A stretch of 42,281 nucleotides of DNA, taken from the NCBI GenBank assembly GCA_002701845.1, contig NZXG01000052.1, positions 1 to 42,281 of the forward strand, in the 5' to 3' direction. Shown one piece after another: positions 8,370-16,482 of the stretch. Each line of letters begins with the position of its first letter. Within the stretch, counting starts at the first letter, position 1. The DNA is from Pseudomonadales bacterium (lineage in GTDB: Bacteria; Pseudomonadota; Gammaproteobacteria; Pseudomonadales; Ketobacteraceae). The notes beneath the pieces were generated by a model. The model made no database searches. It had not been told where the DNA came from and saw only the letters and a program-made list of their open reading frames with translations. The translations under genes were made by a program, and so were the position numbers.

Positions 8370-9308
8370 ATGAGTACCGATGACAAAACCCTGATCCAGC
8401 TCCGTACCGCAGACGGCCGCGCGCAAACGGCGGCGCCCATTGCCGGTGGAGCTGCCGCGTTTGCCCGTCCCAATCCTGGCGGGCAATTTCAGCCGCCGCC
8501 ACCGCCACCCCGTCATCGGCAGTCGGTTCCAGAGCCGGTGAGCCCGGGAACCGCGGCGCCCTGGCCGGAGCCCGGTATGCAGCCGGATGCCATGCTCTGG
8601 GCCGAGCCCGTGGTCAGTGCCGCCGACAACCCCCTGCGGGCCGCCGCGGGGCCTTTGCTGAGGCGTATGGCGTACCTCAACGCCGCCGCCGAGACGCAGG
8701 ATGCCGGGGCTTATCGTGAAGCCTGTGTACAGGATCTGCAGCGGTTCGAGCGTACGTTGGTGCAGCAGGATGTGGGTGAAGAAGTCCGCTTTTACGCCCG
8801 GTACGTGCTCTGTACCGTTCTGGACGAGCTGGTCAACAAAACACCCTGGGGTTCCGGCGTCTGGAGCAGGCAATCGCTGCTCAGTCAGTTTCACGGCGAA
8901 ACCGGGGGGGGTGAACGCTTTTTCCAGTTGTTGGGGTATCTGCAACAGTCTCCGGGCCGCAACCTGCATCTGCTGGAGTTGATGTACTTCTGTCTGGGGC
9001 TGGGCTTCGAAGGCCGTTATCGGTTGCAGTCCCAGGGTCGTGCCGAGCTGGAGACCCTGCGGGAGGATTTGTATCACCAGATAAGGCAACAGCGGGGGGA
9101 GCCGGAACCGGATCTGTCCCCTCACTGGCAGCGTCCTGCCAGCCGGCGTAACCCACTGTCGCGTTACCTGCCTTTGTGGGTGGTGGCGGCTCTGGTGGGG
9201 GTACTGATGCTGGCCACTTTCAGTGGTTTTTCCTATCTGCTGCACCAGCGCAGTGGAGCAATCCTGCAACAACTGGAGCGCCCCTCGGAGGCGCCGGGTA
9301 CGCGGTGA
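8370..9308 (+). CDS. tssL: T6SS inner-membrane protein TssL (DotU/ImpK type)
   Basis: Inner-membrane partner of TssM and receptor for the baseplate. Residues 1-85 are a Pro/Ala-rich disordered extension. The DotU domain follows (NPLRAAAGPLLRRMAYLN, ARYVLCTVLDELVNKTPWG, LSQFHGETGGGERFFQLL, LHLLELMYFCLGLGFEGRY), with one transmembrane segment near the C-terminus (about 270-292). There is no C-terminal OmpA/peptidoglycan-binding domain, so anchoring to the wall must come from elsewhere. A run of eight G at 8904-8911 encodes the Gly-Gly-Gly of the conserved GETGGGERFF motif. Confidence 0.94.
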   Translation: MSTDDKTLIQLRTADGRAQTAAPIAGGAAAFARPNPGGQFQPPPPPPRHRQSVPEPVSPGTAAPWPEPGMQPDAMLWAEPVVSAADNPLRAAAGPLLRRMAYLNAAAETQDAGAYREACVQDLQRFERTLVQQDVGEEVRFYARYVLCTVLDELVNKTPWGSGVWSRQSLLSQFHGETGGGERFFQLLGYLQQSPGRNLHLLELMYFCLGLGFEGRYRLQSQGRAELETLREDLYHQIRQQRGEPEPDLSPHWQRPASRRNPLSRYLPLWVVAALVGVLMLATFSGFSYLLHQRSGAILQQLERPSEAPGTR

Positions 9309-9315
9309 GGTGGTT

Positions 9316-12300
9316 ATGCATTGGTGGCGACAAAAGTGGGTGATTTCGCTGATTGGGATGCTGGCCCTCTCGGTGCTGATCTGGTTTGGGGGCCCCTATC
9401 TGGCCATTGCCGGGCGGGAAATACTGGCCGGTGAAGTAACGCGCCTGTTACTGATCATGTTGCTGATACTGGGCTGGGGCGTGAACAACCTGCGGCTTTC
9501 CCGGCAGGCGCAACAACGGCATGAAAAAATCGCCGATGAACTGCAGCAACCGGAGTCGGGGGAGCGGCCGGCGGAAGGTGCGGAAGCGTCGGAGGTGACG
9601 CTGTTGGGCGAACGGTTCCGGGATGCCATCGCTGTGTTGCGGCGCAGCAGTGGTTCCCGCTATGGCAAGCATTATCTGTACGAACTGCCCTGGTACATTA
9701 TCATTGGCCCGCCGGGCGCGGGCAAGACCACCGCGCTGGCGAACTCCGGGCTGGATTTTCCTTTGGAGAATCAGTTCGGCCGTGGTGCCATCCAGGGTAT
9801 GGGCGGGACCCGGCATTGCGACTGGTGGTTTACGGATCAGGCGGTGCTGATTGATACGGCGGGTCGCTACACCACGCAGGACAGTAGCGCCACGGCGGAT
9901 GCCAAAGCCTGGCACGGATTTCTGGGATTACTGAAGAAACATCGCAAACGCCGGCCCATCAATGGAGTGCTGGTGGCCCTGAGTGTGGAGGCATTGCTGA
10001 ATCCGGCGGAGCCGGAGCGCAGCCGCCATGTGGACGCGATCCGTACCCGGCTGCAGGAGCTGAAGACACATCTGGGGATGAATTTTCCGGTGTATCTGCT
10101 GTTAACCAAAGCGGATTTGATTCCCGGGTTCAACGCCTACTTCGAGATGCTGGGGCGCAGTGAACGCAATCAGGTCTGGGGCATGACATTTCCGGATAAG
10201 CTGGCGGAGGGGGAGTCGTATCAGGCACTGTTTAATGCTGAATATGAGCTGCTGGCCAGCCGCCTGCACGATGGCTTGTTGGGTCAGTTTCAGCGTGAAA
10301 CCCGCAGCACCCGACGGGCGCAAATTCTGGATTTTCCCGCTCATTTCGAACAGCTGAAACCGCGCCTGGCGGAATGCATTGGCCGGGTATTCAGCGAATC
10401 CCGGTTTCATGATTCCTATCTGTTGCGCGGGGTTTACTTTACCAGTGGCACCCAGGAAGGTGCTCCGATGCAGCGGATGATGCACCAGCTGGCGGGTCAG
10501 ATGGGCTTTGGAGGGGATGCCCTGGCCCCTGCGGAAAATCAGGGTCGCAGTTATTTTCTCGGGGATCTGTTTCGCCATGTGGTGTTTCCCGAGGCGGAGC
10601 TGGCCGGTGCTGATCGCCGCTACGAGCGCCAGTTGAATCGCCTGCGGGGGCTGGGTTATGTCGCCACTCTGGGTGGGGCCACCGCTGCCACCGTGGTCTG
10701 GGCCACCAGCTACGGGTTGAACGATTCCCGGCTGAACCGGGCCGCGAGCCTTGTGGAAACCTATCAGGAGCAGCGGGCCTTGGAGAACGGGGAGCAGCCC
10801 ACTCCGCAACAGGTTGTAGCAGGATTGGCGCCGCTGTTGAGCCTGCAGGATCTTTACCAGCCTGAACAGGAGAGCTGGAATCTGAAGGCCGGGTTGTACC
10901 AGGGCCACCGCGTTCAGCAACATGCCAAGGCCGAATACGAAAGGGCCCTGCGCCGGGATTTTCTGCCGGCACTGCAACAGTACCTGGGGGATGCACTGCG
11001 GCAGCAGGACCTGCCCCTGGATTATCTGCACCAGGGCCTGAAAGCCTATTTGATGTTGAGCCTGCCGCAACGCCTGGACAAGGACTTTGTGGCGGAATGG
11101 CTGCGGGCACTGTGGCAGAATCAATTGGCGGATCAACCACAGCAACGGGAAGCTTTGCAGCAGCACCTGGCGCGGCTGCTGGCACTGGAGTGGCCAGCGC
11201 TGGAGGCGGACGCGGATCTGGTAAAGCATAGCCGCCAGCAGTTGCGACAGCAGCCGGTGTGGCAGCAGCTTTACACTGCCCTGCAAGCCCGGGCCCGGGA
11301 GCAGGGGGCCCAGGAATATCGTTTTGACCGCCGTCTCGGCTCCGGCATCCACAACGTTTTTGCGGGAGAGTTTCAAGCCATACCCTGGTTCTACACCGCG
11401 CCGGGCTATGAGGACTTTTTCAAACCCCAGCAGGAAAATCTGCTGGCCGAACTGGCGGAAGACAGTTGGGTGGTGGGCCCCCGGGGAGAGGCCATGGGGG
11501 ATCAGGCGCTGGCCGAGGTTCAGGCCCGGATCGAAAAGCGCTATCTGGAGGATTATATCCATCACTGGCAGTCGGCATTGTCCGCCCTGCAGTTGCAGGA
11601 CACCCACTCTCTGCAGGAGCATGTGCGTCTGCTCAGCGATTTATTGGCCGGCGGCTCACCCCTGCGGCGGGTGCTGGATGAGGCTGCGGTCCATACCCGC
11701 CTGACCCGGCCGCAAATGGACGTGGATGCGCTTAAGGAGAAGGCGGCGGGCACCGGTAAGTTGGCGCGTGTGGTCAGCCCCAAAGCCGGCAAGCTGAGTC
11801 GCATTGCCGGACTGGCCGGCCGCAGCCGCCTGGTGCAGTTACCGGAGAACCCCGCCACTCTGGTGGACCAACGGTTCGCACCTCTACACGACCTGATGTC
11901 CACCGAATCCGGTGACAGTAGCCAGTACGAGCGGGTCAATGCCGCGTTGACCGAGCTGCAGTTTTATCTGGAGGGGATCACCAGTGCCGGGGATACCGCG
12001 CAAAGTGCCTTCGACGCGGCAGTGGCGCGGATGCAGAACGGTCGCTCTGATCCCATCGGCCGCCTCAAACTGGAGGCACGCCACCTGCCGCCACCGGTGC
12101 AACGGTGGGTGACGGCGCTCACTGATCGGGCCTGGTCCCATACCCTGGGGGCGGCCAGGTCGCATCTGGCCCGTGAGTATGATGCCAGCGTACGTGCTTT
12201 TTATGAGCGCAGCCTTGCCGGTCGTTATCCCTTGGACAAGTCGGCTCAGGTGGAGGTGACATTGGCAGACTTTACGGAATTCTTCGGTCCTGACGGCATC

Positions 12301-12858
12301 GAGCAGCGTTTCTTTCAATCCTATCTGGCACCCTTCGTGGATACCCGGCGTAGCCCCTGGCGGGCCGTGGGCGTTGATGGTCAGAGTCTGGGGCTGAGCC
12401 GGAAAACCCTGGCCGGCTTCGAGCAGGCCCGGCGTATCAGACGCGCTTTTTTTGCCGAGGGCGAGCAGCCCCGGGTGGATTTCAAGCTGCGGGCCACTTA
12501 CCTGGATGCCAATATCAACCGCTTTACCCTCAATCTTCTGGGGCAGCGGCTGGAGTACCGTCATGGTCCGGCCCGTAGCCGGGAACTGACCTGGCCCGCG
12601 CTGGATGACCGGGAACAGGTTCGATACCTGTTCGAGGATCATTACGGCGTGCAGTACACCGGCCAGGTCAGCGGGATCTGGGCTCTGTACCGTTTTCTGG
12701 ATCGCTTTCCCCTGCAGCCTACGGATTACGGTGACCGCTACCGGCTCACCATTACCGACCAGCAGCGCAAAGCAGTTTATGAATTACGCGCCGCCAGTAC
12801 CCGTAACCCCTTCGCCGCCGATGATCTGGGCCGGTTTCAGCTACCGGCCCGGCTTTAG
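9316..12858 (+). CDS. tssM: T6SS inner-membrane protein TssM (IcmF)
   Basis: Large channel-forming subunit of the membrane complex, 1180 residues. Two transmembrane helices lie at the N-terminus (about 8-32 and 42-58). The cytoplasmic NTPase-like domain has an intact Walker A, GPPGAGKTTAL, near residue 130 and continues to a third membrane helix near 445-467. The long periplasmic part ends with the beta-domain that contacts TssJ. The start at 9316 (MHWWRQKW) is chosen because GAGG lies 5 bases upstream and the membrane helix follows directly; it is 8 bases past the tssL stop. All features are those of an ATP-binding TssM rather than of the Walker-less variants. Confidence 0.95.
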   Translation: MHWWRQKWVISLIGMLALSVLIWFGGPYLAIAGREILAGEVTRLLLIMLLILGWGVNNLRLSRQAQQRHEKIADELQQPESGERPAEGAEASEVTLLGERFRDAIAVLRRSSGSRYGKHYLYELPWYIIIGPPGAGKTTALANSGLDFPLENQFGRGAIQGMGGTRHCDWWFTDQAVLIDTAGRYTTQDSSATADAKAWHGFLGLLKKHRKRRPINGVLVALSVEALLNPAEPERSRHVDAIRTRLQELKTHLGMNFPVYLLLTKADLIPGFNAYFEMLGRSERNQVWGMTFPDKLAEGESYQALFNAEYELLASRLHDGLLGQFQRETRSTRRAQILDFPAHFEQLKPRLAECIGRVFSESRFHDSYLLRGVYFTSGTQEGAPMQRMMHQLAGQMGFGGDALAPAENQGRSYFLGDLFRHVVFPEAELAGADRRYERQLNRLRGLGYVATLGGATAATVVWATSYGLNDSRLNRAASLVETYQEQRALENGEQPTPQQVVAGLAPLLSLQDLYQPEQESWNLKAGLYQGHRVQQHAKAEYERALRRDFLPALQQYLGDALRQQDLPLDYLHQGLKAYLMLSLPQRLDKDFVAEWLRALWQNQLADQPQQREALQQHLARLLALEWPALEADADLVKHSRQQLRQQPVWQQLYTALQARAREQGAQEYRFDRRLGSGIHNVFAGEFQAIPWFYTAPGYEDFFKPQQENLLAELAEDSWVVGPRGEAMGDQALAEVQARIEKRYLEDYIHHWQSALSALQLQDTHSLQEHVRLLSDLLAGGSPLRRVLDEAAVHTRLTRPQMDVDALKEKAAGTGKLARVVSPKAGKLSRIAGLAGRSRLVQLPENPATLVDQRFAPLHDLMSTESGDSSQYERVNAALTELQFYLEGITSAGDTAQSAFDAAVARMQNGRSDPIGRLKLEARHLPPPVQRWVTALTDRAWSHTLGAARSHLAREYDASVRAFYERSLAGRYPLDKSAQVEVTLADFTEFFGPDGIEQRFFQSYLAPFVDTRRSPWRAVGVDGQSLGLSRKTLAGFEQARRIRRAFFAEGEQPRVDFKLRATYLDANINRFTLNLLGQRLEYRHGPARSRELTWPALDDREQVRYLFEDHYGVQYTGQVSGIWALYRFLDRFPLQPTDYGDRYRLTITDQQRKAVYELRAASTRNPFAADDLGRFQLPARL

Positions 12859-12865
12859 GACAGGC

Positions 12866-12899
12866 CATGACAGTGGTTTATACATGACACTGGTTTATA
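12866..12899 (+). repeat. 17-bp tandem duplication at the pppA start
   Basis: CATGACAGTGGTTTATA (12866-12882) is followed immediately by CATGACACTGGTTTATA (12883-12899), differing at one base. Each copy carries an ATG. The first ATG (12867) opens a 6-codon frame (MTVVYT) whose TGA at 12885-12887 overlaps the second ATG (12884), the pppA start. Because 17 is not a multiple of 3, the upstream ATG is out of frame with pppA. Confidence 0.85.
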
Positions 12900-13615
12900 A
12901 GAGTGCCGCCAGCACCCACCCCGGACTTTGTCGCGAATCGAACGAGGATGCCGTTTGTGGGTATCCGGAGGCGGCTATCTGGTGCGTGGTGGACGGCATG
13001 GGTGGCCATACCGCTGGCGACGTGGCCGCGCAAATGGTGGTCACGGCCGTGTCCGAGGTGGCCCGGCGTCAACCACCGCCGGGCAGTTTGGAGCAGGTGG
13101 TGGCGGCGGTAACAGCGGCGATTCATGCAGTGAACCAGCAGTTGGTTCAATCCGCCACTGACGCAAGTGTCATGGGCTGCACTGTGGCAGTATTGATAGC
13201 CCGCGGGCGGGCCGGTGCCTGCTTGTGGGCCGGGGACAGCCGTCTGTATCTGGCGCGGGATTCCAGGCTGTATCAGTTGAGCCGCGACCACAGTGTGGTC
13301 CAGCAGTTGGTGGATAACGGTATCGTTGATGAGCAGGAGGCGGCCACTCACCCGGAGCGGCATCTGCTTACTCGGGCTGTGGGCGCGGAAATCGATCTGC
13401 AGCTGGATTATCTGGATTTTGATCTGCAGCCCGGGGATCTGTTGCTCCTGTGCAGTGACGGCTTATACGCGGAATTGGTTCCGGAAGAGATTCTCCGGGC
13501 CCTGGAAAGGGGCCCCGGTTGTCAGCGCCGGGTGGAGCGGTTGATCGAACGGGTCTTAGCGGGGCCCGCGCGGGACAATGTGGCGGTGAGTGTCATCGAA
13601 GTATGTCCGGCGTGA
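12884..13615 (+). CDS. pppA: T6SS-associated PP2C-type Ser/Thr phosphatase PppA
   Basis: Metal-dependent protein phosphatase that opposes PpkA and resets TagH phosphorylation. The 243-residue protein has the PP2C metal-binding motifs in order: RESNEDA, VVDGMGGHTAGD, WAGDSRLY, LLCSDGLY and ARDNVAV. All the expected Asp residues are present, so it should be active. The ATG at 12884 has no good Shine-Dalgarno of its own. A 6-codon leader frame beginning at 12867, preceded by AGGACAGG, ends in a stop that overlaps this ATG, so translation may depend on termination-reinitiation. It lies 25 bases after tssM and overlaps ppkA by 13 bases. Confidence 0.93.
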   Translation: MTLVYKSAASTHPGLCRESNEDAVCGYPEAAIWCVVDGMGGHTAGDVAAQMVVTAVSEVARRQPPPGSLEQVVAAVTAAIHAVNQQLVQSATDASVMGCTVAVLIARGRAGACLWAGDSRLYLARDSRLYQLSRDHSVVQQLVDNGIVDEQEAATHPERHLLTRAVGAEIDLQLDYLDFDLQPGDLLLLCSDGLYAELVPEEILRALERGPGCQRRVERLIERVLAGPARDNVAVSVIEVCPA

Positions 13616-16149
13616 ATTCCAAATCCCATGCTAACGCGGAACCCACCCGTATTCAGACTCCGGCCACCCGAGTGAGAGTTGCCGGCGCCGCTGTGGGCGT
13701 GGGGGCAACGGTGGTAAAGCCGGAATCCGGCGGCCCTCAACCCGGGGGTGGAGCAAAGCCGGCCACCACGGTGGCAGTGGGCACGGTCTTAAAGCAACGT
13801 TTTGAATTGGTTGAACTCTTGGGCAGCGGAGGCATGGGGCAAGTGTTTCGGGCCCGGGATTTACGTCAAGTGGAGGCCGGCGATGCGGAGCCCTGGCTGG
13901 CGGTAAAAGTGATCCACGAAAATTTCAGCACCCGGGAGCTGGCCCTGCTCAGCCTGCAGCAGGAAACCAAAAAAACCCAACGGCTGGCGCATCCCAATAT
14001 AGTGAATGTGCATGATTTTGATCGCGATGGCGATGTGGCATTCATGACCATGGAACTACTGGCTGGTGACCCCCTAGATCGTTTGTTGCGACAGTGGCCT
14101 CGGGGGCTGCCAGTGCACCGGGCCATGGCCGTGCTGCGGCAGGTGACCGATGCGGTTCTATACGCCCATCAACAGGGGGTCGTGCATGCGGATCTGAAGC
14201 CTGCCAATATTTTCGTTACCCGTACAGGTCGGGTAAAGGTGCTGGATTTCGGTATTGCCCGCGCCATTCAACAGGGCGGTGGTGACGGTCCCGGGCCGGT
14301 GCTGGCGGGGATGACGCCGGCCTACACCAGTAAGGCGGTGCTGGAAGGTGCTGCGCCGGAACCCCGGGATGACCTGTATGCTTTGGGTTGTGTGGGGTAT
14401 TACCTGTTTGGCGGGCGACACCCCTATGGCCGCCGTGAAGCCACCGAGGCGGCGGCAGCCGAACTGCGGCCCACCCGTTTATCGATGCTGAGCCGTGGTC
14501 AGTGGCGTGCCCTGCGCCGTCTGCTGGCGTTGCGTCCCGAACCGGGCCTGAATGCGTCCGCGTTTCGTCGGGCCTTTTTTGATGCCGGCCGCCGGCGTCA
14601 GCAACGCTGGCTGATGGCGATCGCCATCACTGCCCTGGCGATCCTCGCGGGCAGCTTCACCATTAACTGGCTTGCCCACCGTGAACATCGGGAGGTTACA
14701 GCGTTGCTTGCCGCGAAGCAGCCGGCGCAAATTGCCGCGGGTCTGCGCCGCTTGCCCCAGTTCGCAACGGCTGACCAGGCACTCATTGTGCAGGGCGCCC
14801 GGGAACAAGTACTGAAAAATTTACGCCAGCGGGTTGTTTCCCTGAAAGCGGCTGAGGACTATCAGCTGGCGCAGCGGGTACTGGCACTGTTACAGCCCCT
14901 GTATCCCGACTCATCCACCCTGCAGCAGTTGCAGCAGGCGTTTCAGACGGCTCGTAACCAGTATCTGCAAGCTGTGACTGCGGAGTTACAGAGCCGGTTA
15001 CAGGCTTCCCGCTTCAACGGTGGCGAACCGGATTTCCGGACACTGGTGGAACAATTGCGGGTGATCGAGCCAGCCCATCCGCTGCTTAAGGGAAATACCT
15101 TGTCGCAAACCCTGGCCCGTGCCGCCAATCTGGCATTATATCTGGGGGACGGGCCGCAGGCTGAGCGGATCGTGGCATTGGCGCAAAGTCTTTTTCCTGA
15201 TGAACGTGAACGCTATAAAGACATCTTAACGCGAGTTTACGATGAGCAGGGCGCTCGACCAGCATCGCCCCGGCCAGATGGCGACCAGGATTACGGCGCC
15301 ATGAGCCAATACAACCAGGTGGTGTCCTGGGTGGAGGCCAATGATTTGGCGACAGTGGCGGATGTAGAGCGTTTGTTACAGGCCAGCCGCCCGGCGCAGC
15401 CGCTGATGTATGAGGCAATCAATGCCAGTCTGGCGCGGCACGTCGGCAATCTCCAGAATCCGGGTTCCCGCTGGCTGCGGCTGCAACAGCAATGGGCCAG
15501 CCGTGATGAGCCCAAAGCCGCTCCCGTACCAAAAGACCCCTGCGGTCGCCACCTGGCCAATCGCGGTGCCTCGCCGCAGTACCGCTGCCGGGATTCTCTG
15601 ACTGCCAGCTTGTGGGGACCGGAGCTGGTGGTGGTCAAAGGTGCCAAAGGTACCCCCTCGTTCGCAGTCAGCCGGACCGAAATTAGCGTCAACGATTTTA
15701 ATCACTACTGTCGCTTGTACAGGGCCTGCTCCCCCCGATCTGAACCACAGCAGCCGCTGAGTAATATCAGTTACTCCCGGGCCCGGGCCTATGTGACCTG
15801 GCTGTCGGAGATGACCGGGCACCAGTACGCACTGCCCAGTTTGGCCCAGTGGCGGCTGATGGCCCGGGATGATAGTGGGGTGCGGGATCATAACTGCAAA
15901 CTGATGGCAGGGGGCCGTCTGATTCGGGGGCAGCAATTGCGGCCGGCGGCGGAGGGTTACGCCAACTCTCTGGGGTTGCTCAATCTATTGGGCAATGTGG
16001 GTGAGTGGGTGCGGACTGAAGCGGGTTTGCGCAGTGCAGGGGGGGATGCCGGCACGCCTATTCAGCAGTGCCAGCCGCAAAACCTGGCACCGGCATCGCC
16101 GGATCCCGCTCCCCTGCAGGGCTTCCGCGTGGTGAGGAAGATTGGCTGA
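13603..16149 (+). CDS. ppkA: T6SS-associated Ser/Thr kinase PpkA with C-terminal formylglycine-enzyme-like domain
   Basis: Transmembrane kinase expected to phosphorylate TagH. The Hanks-type domain has the glycine loop LGSGGMGQVF (about residue 71), the lysine in LAVKVIH, catalytic HADLKPANI (about 194) and LDFGIAR (about 215). HAD replaces HRD, making it a non-RD kinase. A single transmembrane helix lies near 336-357. The periplasmic part is helical, then from about 683 resembles the FGE-sulfatase/SUMF1 fold, with FAVSRTEISVNDFNHYC and the signature LLGNVGEWV near 797. Such domains in kinases are usually sensory or structural, not enzymatic; this is family knowledge. The start at 13603, overlapping pppA by 13 bases, is preferred over 13519. 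Confidence 0.88.
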   Translation: MSGVNSKSHANAEPTRIQTPATRVRVAGAAVGVGATVVKPESGGPQPGGGAKPATTVAVGTVLKQRFELVELLGSGGMGQVFRARDLRQVEAGDAEPWLAVKVIHENFSTRELALLSLQQETKKTQRLAHPNIVNVHDFDRDGDVAFMTMELLAGDPLDRLLRQWPRGLPVHRAMAVLRQVTDAVLYAHQQGVVHADLKPANIFVTRTGRVKVLDFGIARAIQQGGGDGPGPVLAGMTPAYTSKAVLEGAAPEPRDDLYALGCVGYYLFGGRHPYGRREATEAAAAELRPTRLSMLSRGQWRALRRLLALRPEPGLNASAFRRAFFDAGRRRQQRWLMAIAITALAILAGSFTINWLAHREHREVTALLAAKQPAQIAAGLRRLPQFATADQALIVQGAREQVLKNLRQRVVSLKAAEDYQLAQRVLALLQPLYPDSSTLQQLQQAFQTARNQYLQAVTAELQSRLQASRFNGGEPDFRTLVEQLRVIEPAHPLLKGNTLSQTLARAANLALYLGDGPQAERIVALAQSLFPDERERYKDILTRVYDEQGARPASPRPDGDQDYGAMSQYNQVVSWVEANDLATVADVERLLQASRPAQPLMYEAINASLARHVGNLQNPGSRWLRLQQQWASRDEPKAAPVPKDPCGRHLANRGASPQYRCRDSLTASLWGPELVVVKGAKGTPSFAVSRTEISVNDFNHYCRLYRACSPRSEPQQPLSNISYSRARAYVTWLSEMTGHQYALPSLAQWRLMARDDSGVRDHNCKLMAGGRLIRGQQLRPAAEGYANSLGLLNLLGNVGEWVRTEAGLRSAGGDAGTPIQQCQPQNLAPASPDPAPLQGFRVVRKIG

Positions 16150-16326
16150 ACAGGCAGGTCACCAGGCCTCAGCTCAACCTCGTCAAAGACGGCCGGCGGT
16201 TTACCACACAGACTCAAAAATAGTGCGCAATTATTCGCATACTTCAGCTGACATCAGCAGCCGTCGCCGTACCGCCACGCACCTTGATTACCTGAAAAAA
16301 ATATAATTATCAGAGAGATATGATTT

Positions 16327-16343
16327 TTGGCACAGGGTTTGAG
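16327..16343 (+). promoter_or_regulatory. Candidate sigma-54 promoter of hcp
   Basis: TTGGCACAGGGTTTGAG has a consensus -24 half (TTGGCAC), and the GG and the -12 dinucleotide are separated by exactly 10 bases. The -12 dinucleotide is GA instead of GC, a weakening change. The predicted transcript start is about 16354. A VasH-like sigma-54 activator is encoded in the same locus, and control of hcp by sigma-54 and VasH is established in Vibrio cholerae. Confidence 0.55.
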
Positions 16344-16354
16344 TATATCAACCC

Positions 16355-16376
16355 GCCGGCCTCTATTGAGGCTGGC
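16355..16376 (+). promoter_or_regulatory. Stem-loop at the predicted 5' end of hcp mRNA
   Basis: GCCGGCCTC and GAGGCTGGC pair over 9 bp (one G-U) around a TATT loop. The hairpin begins one base after the start predicted from the -24/-12 element. A terminal 5' stem-loop of this kind would be expected to slow RNase E-dependent decay of a highly expressed message. The pairing is seen in the sequence; the stabilising role is inferred. Confidence 0.5.
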
Positions 16377-16436
16377 GACCAACAGGAGTCAGGGCTGGCT
16401 GTAGCGTTCGGTCAGCCATGGAGCCACAGGAAATGC

Positions 16437-16470
16437 AACACGGATCAATTCAAAACACGGATCAATTCAA
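16437..16470 (+). repeat. Perfect 17-bp tandem duplication in the hcp leader
   Basis: AACACGGATCAATTCAA occurs twice with no gap (16437-16453 and 16454-16470), directly before the GAGG ribosome-binding site of hcp. It lengthens the untranslated leader but leaves the ribosome-binding site and start codon single. Confidence 0.95.
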
Positions 16471-16482
16471 GAGGTAACGGCA

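Larger units (their letters stand above)
16150..16482 (+). promoter_or_regulatory. 333-bp regulatory region upstream of hcp
   Basis: Non-coding stretch between ppkA and hcp. It contains a candidate -24/-12 element (16327-16343), a 9-bp stem-loop directly after the predicted start (16355-16376) and a perfect 17-bp tandem duplication (16437-16470). About 115 bp upstream of the predicted start lies the dyad TGCG-N8-CGCA (16224-16239), and near 16247-16258 the palindrome GCTGACATCAGC. Either could be an activator-binding site at the usual distance for an enhancer-binding protein. I see no terminator directly after ppkA. Confidence 0.6.

Noticed and set aside
8370-9308. OmpA-type peptidoglycan-binding domain on TssL
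   Set aside because: The protein ends shortly after its transmembrane helix; no such domain is present.
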